Shown here: in pieces, positions 38,121-48,948 of the stretch
Layout of the letters: every line of letters begins with the position of its first letter
Numbering within the stretch: position 1 is the first letter of the stretch
Source of the DNA: Cycas panzhihuaensis
Lineage: Eukaryota > Cycadophyta
NCBI GenBank assembly: GCA_023213395.1
Contig: CM041465.1
Location: 136,159,741 to 136,223,740 of the forward strand
DNA: 64,000 nt
Reading direction: 5' to 3'
Program-made: the position numbers and the translations under genes
The notes under the pieces: generated by a model
The model's input: only the letters and a program-made list of their open reading frames with translations
Databases searched by the model: none
What the model was told of the DNA's origin: nothing

Positions 38121-40333
38121 TTGCTCTTCATATACTGGTGGTCGCCTTTGTACACTTGTCCTTTAAATCGGTTTGTTTGTTCCAATTCGTCTATCTGCAC
38201 CGTCCTTGTAGCCTCTTGTATGGCTTTGACAGCCTCCTGCAATCTTTCTTTCTCCACTGCTGCATCTGGAAAGTTACTGCTACTTGTTGTGTTTACCATC
38301 TTTCCGCTTCTTGTTTGAATATATACTAGCTTCTCCTTATCTGGAATTTTTGTAGCCAGATTTGAAGTTTGTATTTTCAGGCCAGAATTCTTTGGGCAAT
38401 TTGCCCATTCATGGTCTGCCGGCCCACATTCTTCACAAATATAGTTTTTTCCTTGCTTCTGCAATGGACAATCTGTCCTGAAATGTCCCCATCATGAACA
38501 CAAATGACAGTGGACTGGCTTCGTCTTTCCTTTATGTTGTTTGAAAGAAGGATTTTCTTTCTTTTGATAAAAGGATTCCCTTACTGGATTTCTGTGGTAA
38601 CATTCCCACGTATAGTGGTTTCCTCTTTTACAAATTTTGCACCATTTCTTTTCTGTCTGCTGATGTTCATTCTTAAAGTGGCTTGGTTGTCCACACGGAG
38701 GGGGGCACCATATATTTTCTCTGGATTTCCCCATTTTCAACTTGGCTATCTCCATTCTTAATTTTTCAATTTTTTCATCTCGCTGATTTGATTCAACAGG
38801 TATTCCAAAAGATTGTTGTTTCAACAGCTCTACTTCTTTTTTCAAGGCTTCAATTTCTAGTTTTGTGGTTCCCAGGGGCAGAAACATTTGCCCAAAATTT
38901 TGGGTTCCATTCTGCAGTTGTGCTGTCCTCATTTGATTTTCGAAGCGTAATGCTAATTCCTTAACTTCCTCATAACTATTCAGAGGATGAAACATGATTT
39001 TTTCTTTTAAATGGGGCAGCAATCCTTGCACGAAGTATTTCAAGGACAGCATTGGATTCATTGGCATAAGGGGGTCCATTTTATTAAAACTGATTTTAAG
39101 TCTTCCATCAAAATCATTAACGGACTCACTTGGTATTTGTCTGATTTCTTCTAGAGCCTGGAATATCGACATTGGATCTTTCAGCCGCTGAAATCTGTCC
39201 AGGAATTGTGTCTAGACCACTTCCCACGTAGGATTCGTCTTTGCTACATATTGGTACCAGGCGATTGCTGTTCCTCGCAATGTAGAGAAAAATCTTGCCT
39301 TTATTTCCTCTGGATCTTTAATCTTTTTGATTTTCAGCATGTTGGAGAATAAGGCCAAATGATCTCCAAGATCTCCCGGGCCGTCAAATTGTAAATGCCC
39401 GAACATGGCATCGTTCTGAACTATTACATATGGAGAAATCGTTTGGTTTCCTCCTCCTATTCCACTGCCTTGCGCCATATTCGTCGGACCTGTAGATTCT
39501 GGTCCAGTTATGTTCAATTCTCCTTCACTTCTTTCTTGACTCAAAATTGTACTTTCTGGGCTTTCTTCCATGAGTGATGAACCTGAAAAGATCCGAGTCA
39601 TTCTATACAATGGATTTAGTACATGGGAATGGATTTCTTTTACCTCCAATATATAACAGTCCCACCCTACTGTGGTTGTACTGTATATCTCTAAATTAAT
39701 TATCTTTCCTTCTTCTATGCCCATCTGTTTTTCTACAGATTCTAGCAATTCACTTTTTTGGTTCTCTTTTCGTTCCAGTAATGAATCCTCAGGCTGTGAC
39801 AGGTTTCCTTGATCTCCTTCAAGTTCCAGCCCTTCTTCTTCAATTCTTTTTTGGCTCCAATCTCCAAGTTGGTTTTTTGCCAAATTCTGGAAATCTCTGT
39901 CTTCTTTCAGCCTTTTATTTTTCTTGAAATTTAGTTCTTGCTGGTTTATAAACTCTGAATTCTGCTGATTTTCCAGCCAATTCTCATCTTCTTCCAGGCT
40001 TAAACCTTGCTGGTTTATTTGCCCTTCACCCTGCTGATTCCCCAGCAGGTTTCCCTCTTCCTCTTCAGTGTTCTGAAAACATTTATGTACAGAATTATAA
40101 TTTTCTTCAGAGATTTCCCATTGTTTCTGCTTCAACTGAATCTCTTCACATTTTTGAAAATCATTTTCTTCTTCTTGGCTGAATATCTCCTGTATTGGCT
40201 TTGCTTTCTCCTCTAAGGTCTTTTTTATAATTTTCTTTCCTTTCTCTAGCTGTCCCTTGTCCTCCTGGGCTTCTCTCTCTTTGCCGTCCCCGCTTATAAG
40301 GTGTGGTCCGCTTTCTTCCCGCCGCCTTCCCAA
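38084..40333 (-). pseudogene. RLG-2 gag with charged N-terminal extension and three zinc knuckles
   Basis: The frame 40333-39212 starts MGRRREESGPH. Its first 250 residues are dominated by Glu, Lys, Gln and Asn with repeats such as NQQ-[x]-INQQ and ENQQNSEFINQQ. The gag core then follows (HLQFDGPGDLGDHLALF; IAWYQYVAKTNPTWE). A stop at about 39212 interrupts a continuous gag that goes on in 39172-38492 (NGTQNFGQ; coiled-coil LKKEVELLKQQ). Three CCHC zinc knuckles follow: KWCKICKRGNHYTWEC, HCHLCS-stop-WGHFRTDC and YICEECGPADHEWANC. Gag assembles particles and the knuckles bind RNA. One or two knuckles is usual, so three is notable. Confidence 0.85.
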
Positions 40334-40508
40334 CCGATTTCTTCATCGGTTTTCTCTCCGGTTCCTCGGGTCTACGATACCCTCCGGCTTCTCTTGCGTC
40401 CAGTACGGCTTCGTTCTTCTCTTGACTTGACCTTTCTCAACGAGTCAGCCCTAGGTGGCATGGACAGCTTCTGACCTCAGCATCTCATTCTTTCTTGGTT
40501 AGGAAAAA

Positions 40509-40523
40509 CCGGCAACGGAACCA
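40509..40523 (-). promoter_or_regulatory. tRNA-Asp-like primer binding site of RLG-2
   Basis: The minus strand reads TGGTTCCGTTGCCGG, close to TGGCGCCGTTGCCGG (complement of plant tRNA-Asp). It starts 3 nt from the 5' LTR. Athila elements use this tRNA. Confidence 0.7.
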
Positions 40524-40526
40524 AGA

Positions 40527-41236
40527 TGTGTACGCCTTTTACTAACTATCTTAACATGCAATAATTCATAAAGAAAAAGACGCACATTGGGTGAAAACAT
40601 CAAGAACTGTTATTCATGACAAAGGCACTGCGTCTGGTCCTCTCACAACCAGACGCATGCCGGCTAATTACAACTGGCTGTCCCAACGTGGGTCCAGCCC
40701 AGGCCAATCAGATGTCCAGAAATTACACACGTTAATACATGATCTCGATTCTTAGTTTTATGTGCGGTGTACGATTATATAAGCGTTTCAAGCTGTTGTC
40801 CTAACTAATTTGCCGTTGCTGTTCGCCCATAGTGCACTCGCGACCTAGTTACCCACGGTCTGCCCGAGTTGCGGTTGCCACTTCATCGTTGCGATCGTAA
40901 CGCGATTCTGATTACATAACTATAACACCAGCAGTCGCGGTAGTCGCAGTCACCGCAGCAGCAACAATCACATCGCAATCGCTATAGCAGCAGATGTAGT
41001 CACAGTAGCAATAACCACAGCAGGTCGGAATGTAGTCGCAGCAACAACGAGTCAAAACGCAGTCGCAACAGCAGTAACCACAGTCGCAATCGCAGTGATA
41101 GATCGTAGCGGCGGCAGATCTGATCATGACCCCATCAATATGATCACTCCAACATTAGTAGCGATTCAGAAGTTACGGATCATTCCTTCAAAAGTGGCTG
41201 TTAACCAGCACACATCTTTCCGGTCACCTCTTTTGA
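40527..41236 (-). repeat. 5' LTR of RLG-2, truncated by 10 bp
   Basis: Partner of 31264-31958. It retains a TATA box (TTATATAA at 40775-40782). CpG in the repeat-rich block has largely become TpG/CpA. It ends abruptly at 'cctcttttga' against LINE ORF2 sequence; the final CCGAGTAACA is missing. Confidence 0.88.
40775..40782 (-). promoter_or_regulatory. TATA box in RLG-2 5' LTR
   Basis: On the minus strand TTATATAA in the LTR that would drive transcription. The other LTR has a mutated version (TTATGTAA). Confidence 0.45.
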
Positions 41237-41392
41237 ATGCACATATCTTGTTTTTTATGGATGCACTGTTGAATCTCTCCTAGCTTTCTGAAGCATAATA
41301 ATGTCTGATTTCATCCTAATGCGAAGATCCCTAACTGCTCTTTCTTTGGAGGGGGCATTTAAACCCCTCACATTCCATGAGATGATCGTCAT
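41237..41392 (-). pseudogene. LINE ORF2 N-terminus (endonuclease start)
   Basis: From ATG at 41392 the frame reads MTIISWNVRGLNAPSKERAV, the start of the L1 AP-type endonuclease (WNVRGLN holds the first metal-ligand Asn). The LQE(T/A) metal-binding Glu appears as LQK, and a stop follows about 46 codons in. The frame then ends at the RLG-2 LTR. The endonuclease nicks target DNA for priming. Confidence 0.8.
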
Positions 41393-41730
41393 CTTTTACT
41401 TCTTAATTTAGGTCCCTCTAGCTGGGCTTCTTTAAGGGTGTGCTGGCTTCCCTGATCAACCTATGAAGTTGCCTCCCTTTCTCTTATCATTCTTAGGGTA
41501 GGCCTCCTCGCCCTTCTTTCTTCCCCTAGATCTGGGCCTTTTTGGCCCCCATAACTTCTCTGCTTCTCCTGGACTTCCTTCTCTATTCCTTTTACTGAGA
41601 GATCTTCTTGTATCTAATCCACTGACCTCTTTTGCTCAGGAGGAGGGGCACTACCGTCTAGGTCTCTACCCTCTCTGGAATGTTCTCCTTCATCCTTCTT
41701 TTCTATGGTTGCTTGGTTGGCACTAACTTC

Positions 41731-42618
41731 CTAGGCCTGGTTTTCATTGGCTTCACCCAAAGTATCTTCGTCCTCTAAGTTTAGTCCCTCTTGTTCTTCC
41801 ATATTTTCTTCCCTTTCTTTTTCTTCAATTTTCAAGGGGACCTTCTCAGACCCAGGTCCCTCTCCTAGTTCTTTCGGTTCTCTTAGGCAATATTGAGGCA
41901 AATGACATGTTCTTTTGCACTTTGTACATTTAAAATTTTTTGTTTCATATATTAAAATTTGATCCTTATTCCAATCTTCCATCTCAATCCTAACTTGATC
42001 AGGAAGAGGTTTATCTATTCTTATCAAAACATGGAACCTAGCATTTATCAGTCTGTTACGGTTCTTTGTGGCTGAATCTATGGTCAACAAAGGGCTAATG
42101 GCTTTTGCCACACCCTTAATAACTTCCAAATCCCACACTTGGAGGGGAAGACCTAGTATCTGGACCCAAATTGGGATTTGTTTTAGGGTAGGTACTGTGG
42201 GGTCAAAATTTGGGTGCCATTTTTCTAGCAAGAAGGCCTTTCTCCCTAGCATCCATGGAGCCTTCAATAATATGCTAACCATATCCTCTTGGTTCACAAA
42301 TTTAAACAACACACAGCCTCGAGGTAAAGCCATGACCTCTACAAGGTTTCTTAATTTCCATCTGCTTGCCGCCCATTTTCTTATGACATCAAGGCCTAGT
42401 GTTGGGCTCGAAAACCTACCAACTAGACTACTTTCCCAATATTTCTCATTTCTCTCGGCCAGTTTCTTTGGTATTGGGATCTTGATCACATCGTCTTGAA
42501 ATACGAGGTTTATTTCCATAGGTTCCAAATCTTCTTTTTTTAAAGCTTCTAGGTATGATTTCTCCCTTGAGAGATTTTGAGACTGGTTTAATGGATTGTT
42601 ATCTCCCATTAATTTCAT
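41731..42618 (-). CDS. LINE ORF1 nucleic-acid-binding protein, intact frame
   Basis: A 295-codon frame. The first 220 residues match the DUF4283-type domain of plant L1 ORF1 (SLVGRFSSPTLGLDVIRKW, GCVLFKFVNQEDM, WVQILGLPLQVW). A CCHC zinc knuckle CTKCKRTCHLPQYC follows at about residues 233-246, then a Glu-rich tail. It binds LINE RNA to form the particle that returns to the nucleus. The start could be the second Met (residue 4). Oddly intact beside the badly deleted ORF2, though it cannot move this copy alone. Confidence 0.85.
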   Translation of the reverse strand: MKLMGDNNPLNQSQNLSREKSYLEALKKEDLEPMEINLVFQDDVIKIPIPKKLAERNEKYWESSLVGRFSSPTLGLDVIRKWAASRWKLRNLVEVMALPRGCVLFKFVNQEDMVSILLKAPWMLGRKAFLLEKWHPNFDPTVPTLKQIPIWVQILGLPLQVWDLEVIKGVAKAISPLLTIDSATKNRNRLINARFHVLIRIDKPLPDQVRIEMEDWNKDQILIYETKNFKCTKCKRTCHLPQYCLREPKELGEGPGSEKVPLKIEEKEREENMEEQEGLNLEDEDTLGEANENQA

Positions 42619-43316
42619 TATTTTACAAACTAAACACTTCTATGTGCAGGATTTATAATCTACTCTGTTATAAAGGAAATTTCAAGAAAAAGAAAATTGC
42701 AATAACAGTTGGGTTCCTCACCCAGGTACCTGATGGCAACTGGTCTCCCTCATAAGTCAGTTTGCTCCTTGCCCTATTGTCTCCTTTTTTTGCCTCTGAA
42801 ATTTGGTAGTATTTCACCATATACCAAGCAGAGACAACCCTCAAGCTGAGTATAATCCCTTCATATCGTCCCGAAAGGTGGGAGGCTACAAAAGATGCCC
42901 CCGCGTCCCCATTTTCCTTGATCTCCCTCCAACGCCTACACCTATGTATGGTCGCTCCTCCCACCACGAAGTCCCCTTGTCTGGACTTTAAACTGGGTTG
43001 ACCAACACCCATATCCCTGCTATGACTGCAAATGGAGAGTCATGGTTTCCTCCATGCTCTCACCCATCGGGCCAGCTTCTAAAAAGTTGCCCTAGCTAAC
43101 TGCAAAATCCCGTTGCAAACCCTAAATCTTCTGTCACTTCAGAGATGCGAAGGCTAATACCAGAGCAATTGAATCAACGAATTAAACCTTGTAAGAAATC
43201 ACAAATGAAGATGTTTCGATCTTCGAGGGTGATAAGCATGATGTGCCCTATAGAGGAAGTGTCAATTGGTGACCCATTGCTGGAGGAATCAAATGAACGA
43301 AACACGAAGAAACTTC
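42619..43316 (-). other. LINE 5' UTR
   Basis: About 700 bp between the LINE 5' end and ORF1, richer in GC than surrounding DNA. A 114-codon minus frame (42668-43012) lies in it but has no domain. Confidence 0.6.
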
Positions 43317-43332
43317 CATAAAATATAATATC
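43317..43332. repeat. LINE target-site duplication, right copy
   Basis: cataaaatataatatc, identical to 22786-22801, directly outside the LINE 5' end. Confidence 0.88.
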
Positions 43333-43395
43333 ATGTCTTATATATTATATTAAATATAAATTATTATATATTATAATATATATTTTAAATTTTAT

Positions 43396-43454
<59 letters not shown>

Positions 43455-43475
43455 CTGTATGTATGTATATATTTC

Positions 43476-43516
<41 letters not shown>

Positions 43517-43756
43517 GTATATATATATATATATATGTATGTACACATGTATGTATGTATGTATGTATATATATATATATGCATATGTATGTATGTATGT
43601 ATATATATATACACACACACATTTATATATTTTTGTATATATGTATGCATTTATGTGCATGCATGTTTTCATGTTTTTGGGGATTTTGGAGTTGGCGTTT
43701 TTTATGTTTACTCTTTTTTGCTTCTACGCTTTAGTCTACTTAGCTTAATGACCATA
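43333..43756. repeat. AT-rich and (TG)n/(TATG)n microsatellite block
   Basis: Starts with TATTA/TTATA repeats (to about 43407), followed by (TG)15 and (TATG)n/(TA)n to about 43660. It belongs to the insertion into unit A. Confidence 0.85.
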
Positions 43757-45420
43757 GTTAACATCTCTTCATATTAGCACCTATGGGCCTATGGGCAACC
43801 TTTTCAAATGAGTGTCACGCATTATAGCTTAGGTTGTTTATCGAATTTCTATCGTAAGTTGCCAACATTCCAGTCATCGAGTGCTTCCTTTGTTGCTAGT
43901 CATTAGTTGCTCATAGGCACTTTGTCCCATGTTTAGTCACCGCTGGCAATTGCAAGCTCACCTTTTGTCATTGGCTCTAGCATATAGTTTTTTCCTTGCT
44001 TAACCCTTACAGTCTTTGAACCTTTCGATTCATGTTGCAAGCCTTCTCCTCATTCTCAAATTTTCTAATAGTTGTCTATTTCAACTCTATATTAAGCCTC
44101 CTTATTCACCAGAATGATGATCCCCATCATTTTTCAATCGCCTATAAGGAGAAACAAATATTTCCTTTGCTTCATTTACACATGAAGAAATACAAACAAT
44201 TTCCAAGAAATACATTTTTTTAGGTGCTTTCATCACAACGGGCTATGTTTTCTTGGTTTACATCTTTACTTGCTAGGATGAAGTGTATATGAAGGTGTGC
44301 CCATCATTGGTAGATATGGGTAACCAGCTACTATGTTAACTATTTATTTGGTATGTCCCTTAGATACATGGTATACTGTTTAGAATGTTTCAATGGAGGG
44401 CTTTTCTAAGGGCTAACTCGTAACCTTGAAGGTTTATGGATGGCCTACAACCAAATTCAAGTCCCTTCTATGGTGGCTTGGAAGGTTCTGGTTAATCCAC
44501 AATTGATGGTTTTTCCCTTACCCACAATTAATGGTTTGAGTTTACTAGCATTTGAAATTTTTTAGCTTCCTTAAACTGAAGGTTTGTAGGTTACCTACAA
44601 ATCCATGAAGGTTCATGGTTCACCGTCAACCTTAAATGCATTCTTTTATTGGCAAATGTACATAATATATCAAATTATAACAATTCACATGAGAGTATGA
44701 AATTTAGAGAATTTTATACAAATATATTTAATCAAATAATTCAACTTGGAACTATTTTCACGTGCGTTACTATTTTGCCATCTCAAGTCTCTTCCATTTA
44801 TGCTTCCTGCTTTTCTTAAATGGATTTGATGATGTTTTTATAAAGGAATGACAACCTATTGGGATACATGAGTAATCGATTGTTGCACTTGTTGGCTAGC
44901 TAGGAAGTCCTTTATATGCATAGTTCATCAGCAACTGTTAAATCTTCACTTGGGGCTATTTGTCAACAACCCTTCCAACCATGTGCATGTTGCACTAACA
45001 CTAAATTTATGCTTCCTTATGGATAATTAACTGACCAATTGCATTCCCCATAATAAATTGTTGCCAAGCTTGAGCAAACTTTCTTTCTAAGGAATTATAA
45101 AGTTGCTTTGCCACGATCTGAGCGAAATTGCCCATGTCCCTTTAATTGGTGCCTTTCTCAAACACTCCTGATCTTCCTCTTGATCATAATGAAGTTTCCT
45201 CCTTATGCTATCAACAATGCGTCAAGCTACCTTTCAAAGGAGCTTTAGTTATGTGAAGAATCCTACCTTGTGCAACATTTCGTGGGTCTCACATACATCA
45301 ATGCCTTAACAAGTCTTACGTGCATTTGCAACACTAAGTCTATCTTCCTTTCTCTTGCCTATTTGTAATGAGGGAATGCAATTAATAGCTACCAACTAGT
45401 TTTCCCCATCCCTTTAGTTG
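43757..45420 (-). repeat. Repeat unit A, right segment
   Basis: Collinear with 46270-47808 of unit B; shared anchors include 'gcaagctca-cttttg', 'catgttgcaagccttct', 'cttgctaggat-aagt-tat' and 'ccccttagatacat'. Identity is roughly 65-70% by eye. No coding frame with motifs. Confidence 0.75.
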
Positions 45421-45690
45421 ATTGGTCACTTATTTTCCTCCAAAGATGGTACTCGTTTTCCTCCAAAGCTGGTACTCGTTGTGTTCCTTCACTTGCGGCC
45501 CTTTGGAATCACTACTGCTACAAAGGTGGCTCCAATTAGTAGGAGCTCTTCAATGTCCCTTGTTGGGGGTCTAGACGGATCTTATATATTGCACATAAGC
45601 CTTCTTTCCAGGTTTGGGCTTGTTGGAATACCAAAAATACTATACAAGACTGAATGGGCCTTTCGATAGCTAGATCATAGAATTGGCTTG
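45421..45690 (-). other. Spacer between repeat units, possible short internal region
   Basis: Ends in 'gaattggcttggatacc' (45674-45690), a degraded reverse complement of a Met-tRNA primer site. If real, the minus-strand element has its LTR to the right. A near-perfect short duplication 'ttttcctccaaag-tggtactcgt' is at 45430-45478. Confidence 0.45.
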
Positions 45691-47808
45691 GATACCGTAA
45701 TTATATAAATTTCTTGAACCTCTCATGTGGCAGATGTTGGCCTTGCCATTAAATGACCAACTTGTCTCTTAGTTGTTACTCCAACATCTGATTAGAGCTA
45801 ACAAGGGTATCGATGGGAGTTGTTGGTTCAATAAATAGAGGTTGGCTCGTTGGCAAAATTATGTGTCTGAGGAGTATGTTGAGGCTCATATCATGCATTG
45901 CTAATACTAGGCAAATGCGTAGGACTGCAAACTCACATAACATAGATGAATTTCTTGAGAGGATAGATTAGATCAATTGACATGGAGAGAAGGATTGTTA
46001 AACATGTATATTTTCTTAATATAAAGGGGACCTCCTCTAAGTATACTCTTGAAGGAGTCCTTGCAGAGGAGCTATTCATTACAAGCTATCAAGATACCTT
46101 GTACAAGATCATTGCCCCTTTTTGAATCTTCTTTCAATTTTATAAACTTCATAGGGGAAGAGCTTGTCGCTGTTTGATGTGGTTGTAACTACTTGCTACA
46201 ACTTTTGTTAATAATTGGCATGCGAATCCACATTAATTCTTTGTAACTAATTCTTATTATCTTAATTGCCACAATTAGCATCTTTCCATGTCAGCATTCA
46301 TGAGTAACCTCTACAGTTGCATGCCACACATTACAACTAGGGTTGCTTATCCAACTCTAATTGCTAACTGCCAACTCTTTAATCGTTGGTCATTTTTTCT
46401 TTTGTTTCCAGTCATTGGTTGCAAAGATGCAAGTCATAGGAACTTTGTTGCATGTGTAGTCATTGTTGTTAGTTGCAAGCTCATCTTTTGTTGTTGGTTC
46501 AAGTCTATTTGATTTTTTTTGTCGCAGACCTTACAGTTGCTAAACCTTTTGACTAATGTTGCAAGCCTTCTTATCTTTTCCTTAAATCTTCTGATGTTTG
46601 CCTATCTTAGTCCCAGATCAAGTATTACCATCCACTAGAATGATGGTTCCTATGATTCTTCAACCATTTGTTGGGAAAAATAAAATCTTCCTCTACCTTT
46701 TTGACACATAGCGAAGTCTAAGGTATTTTCATTATAAAGGGTTGTACCCTCCAACCTACATCCTTACTTGCTAGGATTAAGTCTATATGAGGGTGCACCC
46801 ACCACTTGTATTTATGGGTAATTGGTTGTTGTTTTGTCGTCTACTAGATACGCCCCTTAGATACATACTACATTTATTAGAACGTTTCAACCAAATATTT
46901 TTTTGAACATTGGTTTATAACCCTGAAGATTTATCATTGACCTACAATAATGTTTGAGTGCCTTCTATGGGGATTTCAAAGGCTTTTGGCTAACCCACAA
47001 CTCATTGATTTTAGCTTATCTATAACTTATGGTTTTAACTTACCAACAATTGAAGGTTTTTGGCTTTGCCCACAACAAAAGTTTTCTAGGCTACGTACAA
47101 CTTCGTGAGGATTTACTATTCACCTTCAACCTTACATCCATTCCTTTTTTGGCGAGTATACAAAATATAACAAATTACATGAGAGTACGGAATTCAAAAA
47201 ATTTTACACAAACTTGGAACTATTTGCATAGGCTTTGCCACCATGTTGACATTGATCTTCTTCCATTCGTGCTTCCCTCTTTTCTTAAATAGATTTGATG
47301 ATGTCTTTATAAAGGAACGACCGTCTGTTAGGATACATGGGTAACCAATTGCTACACTTGTCAATTTGTTAGGAAGTCCTTTGTATACATAGTTCATTAC
47401 AAATGGTCAAATATTCATAGTTCATCACAAATGTTTAGTTCTTCATTTGGGCCTATCTATCAACAACCCCTCTATTCAAGTTAGTGCTACCTTGAGAATG
47501 AATTTATGTTTCCTCTATGGACGGTTCATCAACCCTAGTGCATTCATTGCAACAAATTGTTGCTAAATTTGGGCAGGCTTTTATTATGAGGAACTATACA
47601 ACTACTTTGCTATCATTTGAGGGGAACTACCCATGTTTCTTTAATCGATGTGTTTCTTAGAAACTCTTGATCTTCTTCTCAATGACAGTAAAGTTTCCTC
47701 CTCACACTGTTGACAATGTATTAGTGAAGGGTTTACATATCAAGGGAGCTCTAGTCAGGTGAAGAATACCACCTTGTGCAATGCCTCATGGGTCTTACAT
47801 GTGCCGAT
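45600..47808 (-). repeat. Repeat unit B
   Basis: The uninterrupted copy of the unit, about 2.2 kb. It shows that unit A was contiguous before the insertion at 22554-43756. It ends where RLG-3 appears to start. No protein-coding motif on either strand; probably an LTR-like or LARD repeat. Confidence 0.7.
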
Positions 47809-48582
47809 TGTTAGGGTCAAAATCGACACTTGTGCGCCCAAAGGTAGGAACACATTGCCAATTATGGTTTAATATGACTAATAAATGCAGGAGAACTATT
47901 CAACAAGCATTCATAATGAAGAATGGATGAGAAAACAATGAACAAAGTAGGCAGAACATTGTGCGTTCTATCGCAAGAACGCACTATAGGCACATAACAC
48001 ATACATCATAGTCAAGGAACACACAAGGAATAGACGAATAACACTCAAGGTAGAAAAAAGCCATGTGGACACAATCGTACAGACACGTGTGGAATGACTA
48101 AGCAACGTAATGGTTAACTTAGGTTTAGTTATGAAGAGGCATGCATTATGGACAAGGGACATTTGTGAATCTTGGTCACAACTGTTCCTCAACAGGGATG
48201 CATGACCTATTTAAACCTGTTCAATTGACCAGTTTGGTGTGAGAGTCAAGTACAGTGATTTATTGGGCTGGGTCTGATACGAATAACTAGCCAAGTAGAT
48301 GTACGAATGATATCGTATGACAGAAAAATATGTACATATTGATTATTACTTAATAAAATAACAGAGTTACGAGGAACTTATGTGTGTATCAATGTGGTGG
48401 TGAATGCATGATAATATATTGTGTTGTGATTGTATTGTGGACTTATGAGGCATAATATAATATATCAACCTGCATGTTGACTGTGAGCACACCCTAGACT
48501 ACAATGCAACCTTGACAAAATGAATATCTTAGTAGGATAGATATTGAGTCAACATTAGTTCCATAAGGAGAGCAAGGAGATT

Positions 48583-48937
48583 TGTTAGTGTGGCAGTTAA
48601 TTATTAAGCCACTTAATTAATGTTAATGTGGTTTAATTATGTGAAACGGTGTGAGTGAAAAGGTGCGACTTATTCAGAGGGTCACAACCCTAATCGGGTG
48701 GCACCTCTTGGAGAGTATAAAAGCCTTGAGGCCTTGTATATTCATCATCCAAGTTCATTGTGTAATAATCAATGATCCCTTGAGGATCCTTTTGTGGTGG
48801 GTTTTTTCCCGAAAGGGTTTCCCATGTATATCCTGTGTTCTGTGCCTATCTTCTGTGTATATTTTATATTGTGCTTGCTGTGTATGGTAAAAGATCCTGC
48901 GTATGAGAACACATGTATGTCTTTATGTTCTCGAACA
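48583..48937 (+). repeat. 5' LTR of RLC-2
   Basis: TGTTAGTGTGG to TCGAACA, 355 bp, with TATAAAAG at 48716-48723. Confidence 0.95.
48716..48723 (+). promoter_or_regulatory. TATA box in RLC-2 5' LTR
   Basis: TATAAAAG follows 'cttggagag' and lies about 30 bp before a transcription-start-like 'gtatattcatcatcc'. Identical in the 3' LTR (54519-54526). Confidence 0.7.
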
Positions 48938-48948
48938 TGGTATCAGAG
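48938..48948 (+). promoter_or_regulatory. Primer binding site of RLC-2
   Basis: TGGTATCAGAG directly abuts the LTR, an initiator-Met-tRNA complement. Confidence 0.92.

Larger units (their letters stand above)
31264..41236 (-). mobile_element. RLG-2: Ty3/gypsy Athila-like element with extra 3' frame
   Basis: LTRs at 31264-31958 and 40527-41236 share TGTGT(G/A)CGCC at one end; the right one lacks its last 10 bp. The minus strand carries gag, protease, reverse transcriptase, RNase H, integrase and then about 1.7-2.2 kb of further coding sequence before the 3' LTR. The primer site resembles the tRNA-Asp type, which Athila elements use. An env-position reading frame, absence of a chromodomain and the F-x-DDW reverse transcriptase motif also fit the Athila/Tat branch. 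Nearly 10 kb long and damaged by stops and frameshifts. Confidence 0.88.
22802..43316 (-). mobile_element. L1-type LINE split by nested LTR elements
   Basis: A perfect 16-bp direct repeat (cataaaatataatatc) lies at 22786-22801 and 43317-43332. Directly inside the left copy is a run of 14 T (22802-22815), the poly(A) tail of a minus-strand LINE. From the right end inwards come a 5' UTR, ORF1 (42618-41731), the first 50 codons of ORF2 (41392-41237), then RLG-2 and RLC-1, and finally the RNase H C-terminus of ORF2 (23472-23192) and a 3' UTR. A poly(A) tail and long target duplication are the hallmarks of target-primed reverse transcription. The endonuclease remainder and the whole reverse transcriptase, roughly 3 kb, are missing, presumably deleted after the LTR elements inserted. 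Confidence 0.88.

Noticed and set aside
42668-43012. 114-codon minus-strand frame upstream of LINE ORF1
   Set aside because: It lies in the LINE 5' UTR, with no recognised domain and no support.
43345-43777. Cys/Val and Tyr/Ile-rich frames near the TG repeat
   Set aside because: Simple-sequence artefacts of (TG)n and (TATG)n.
48651-48890. 79-codon frame repeated at 54454-54693
   Set aside because: Both are the same LTR sequence of RLC-2; repetition reflects the LTR pair and not a gene family.
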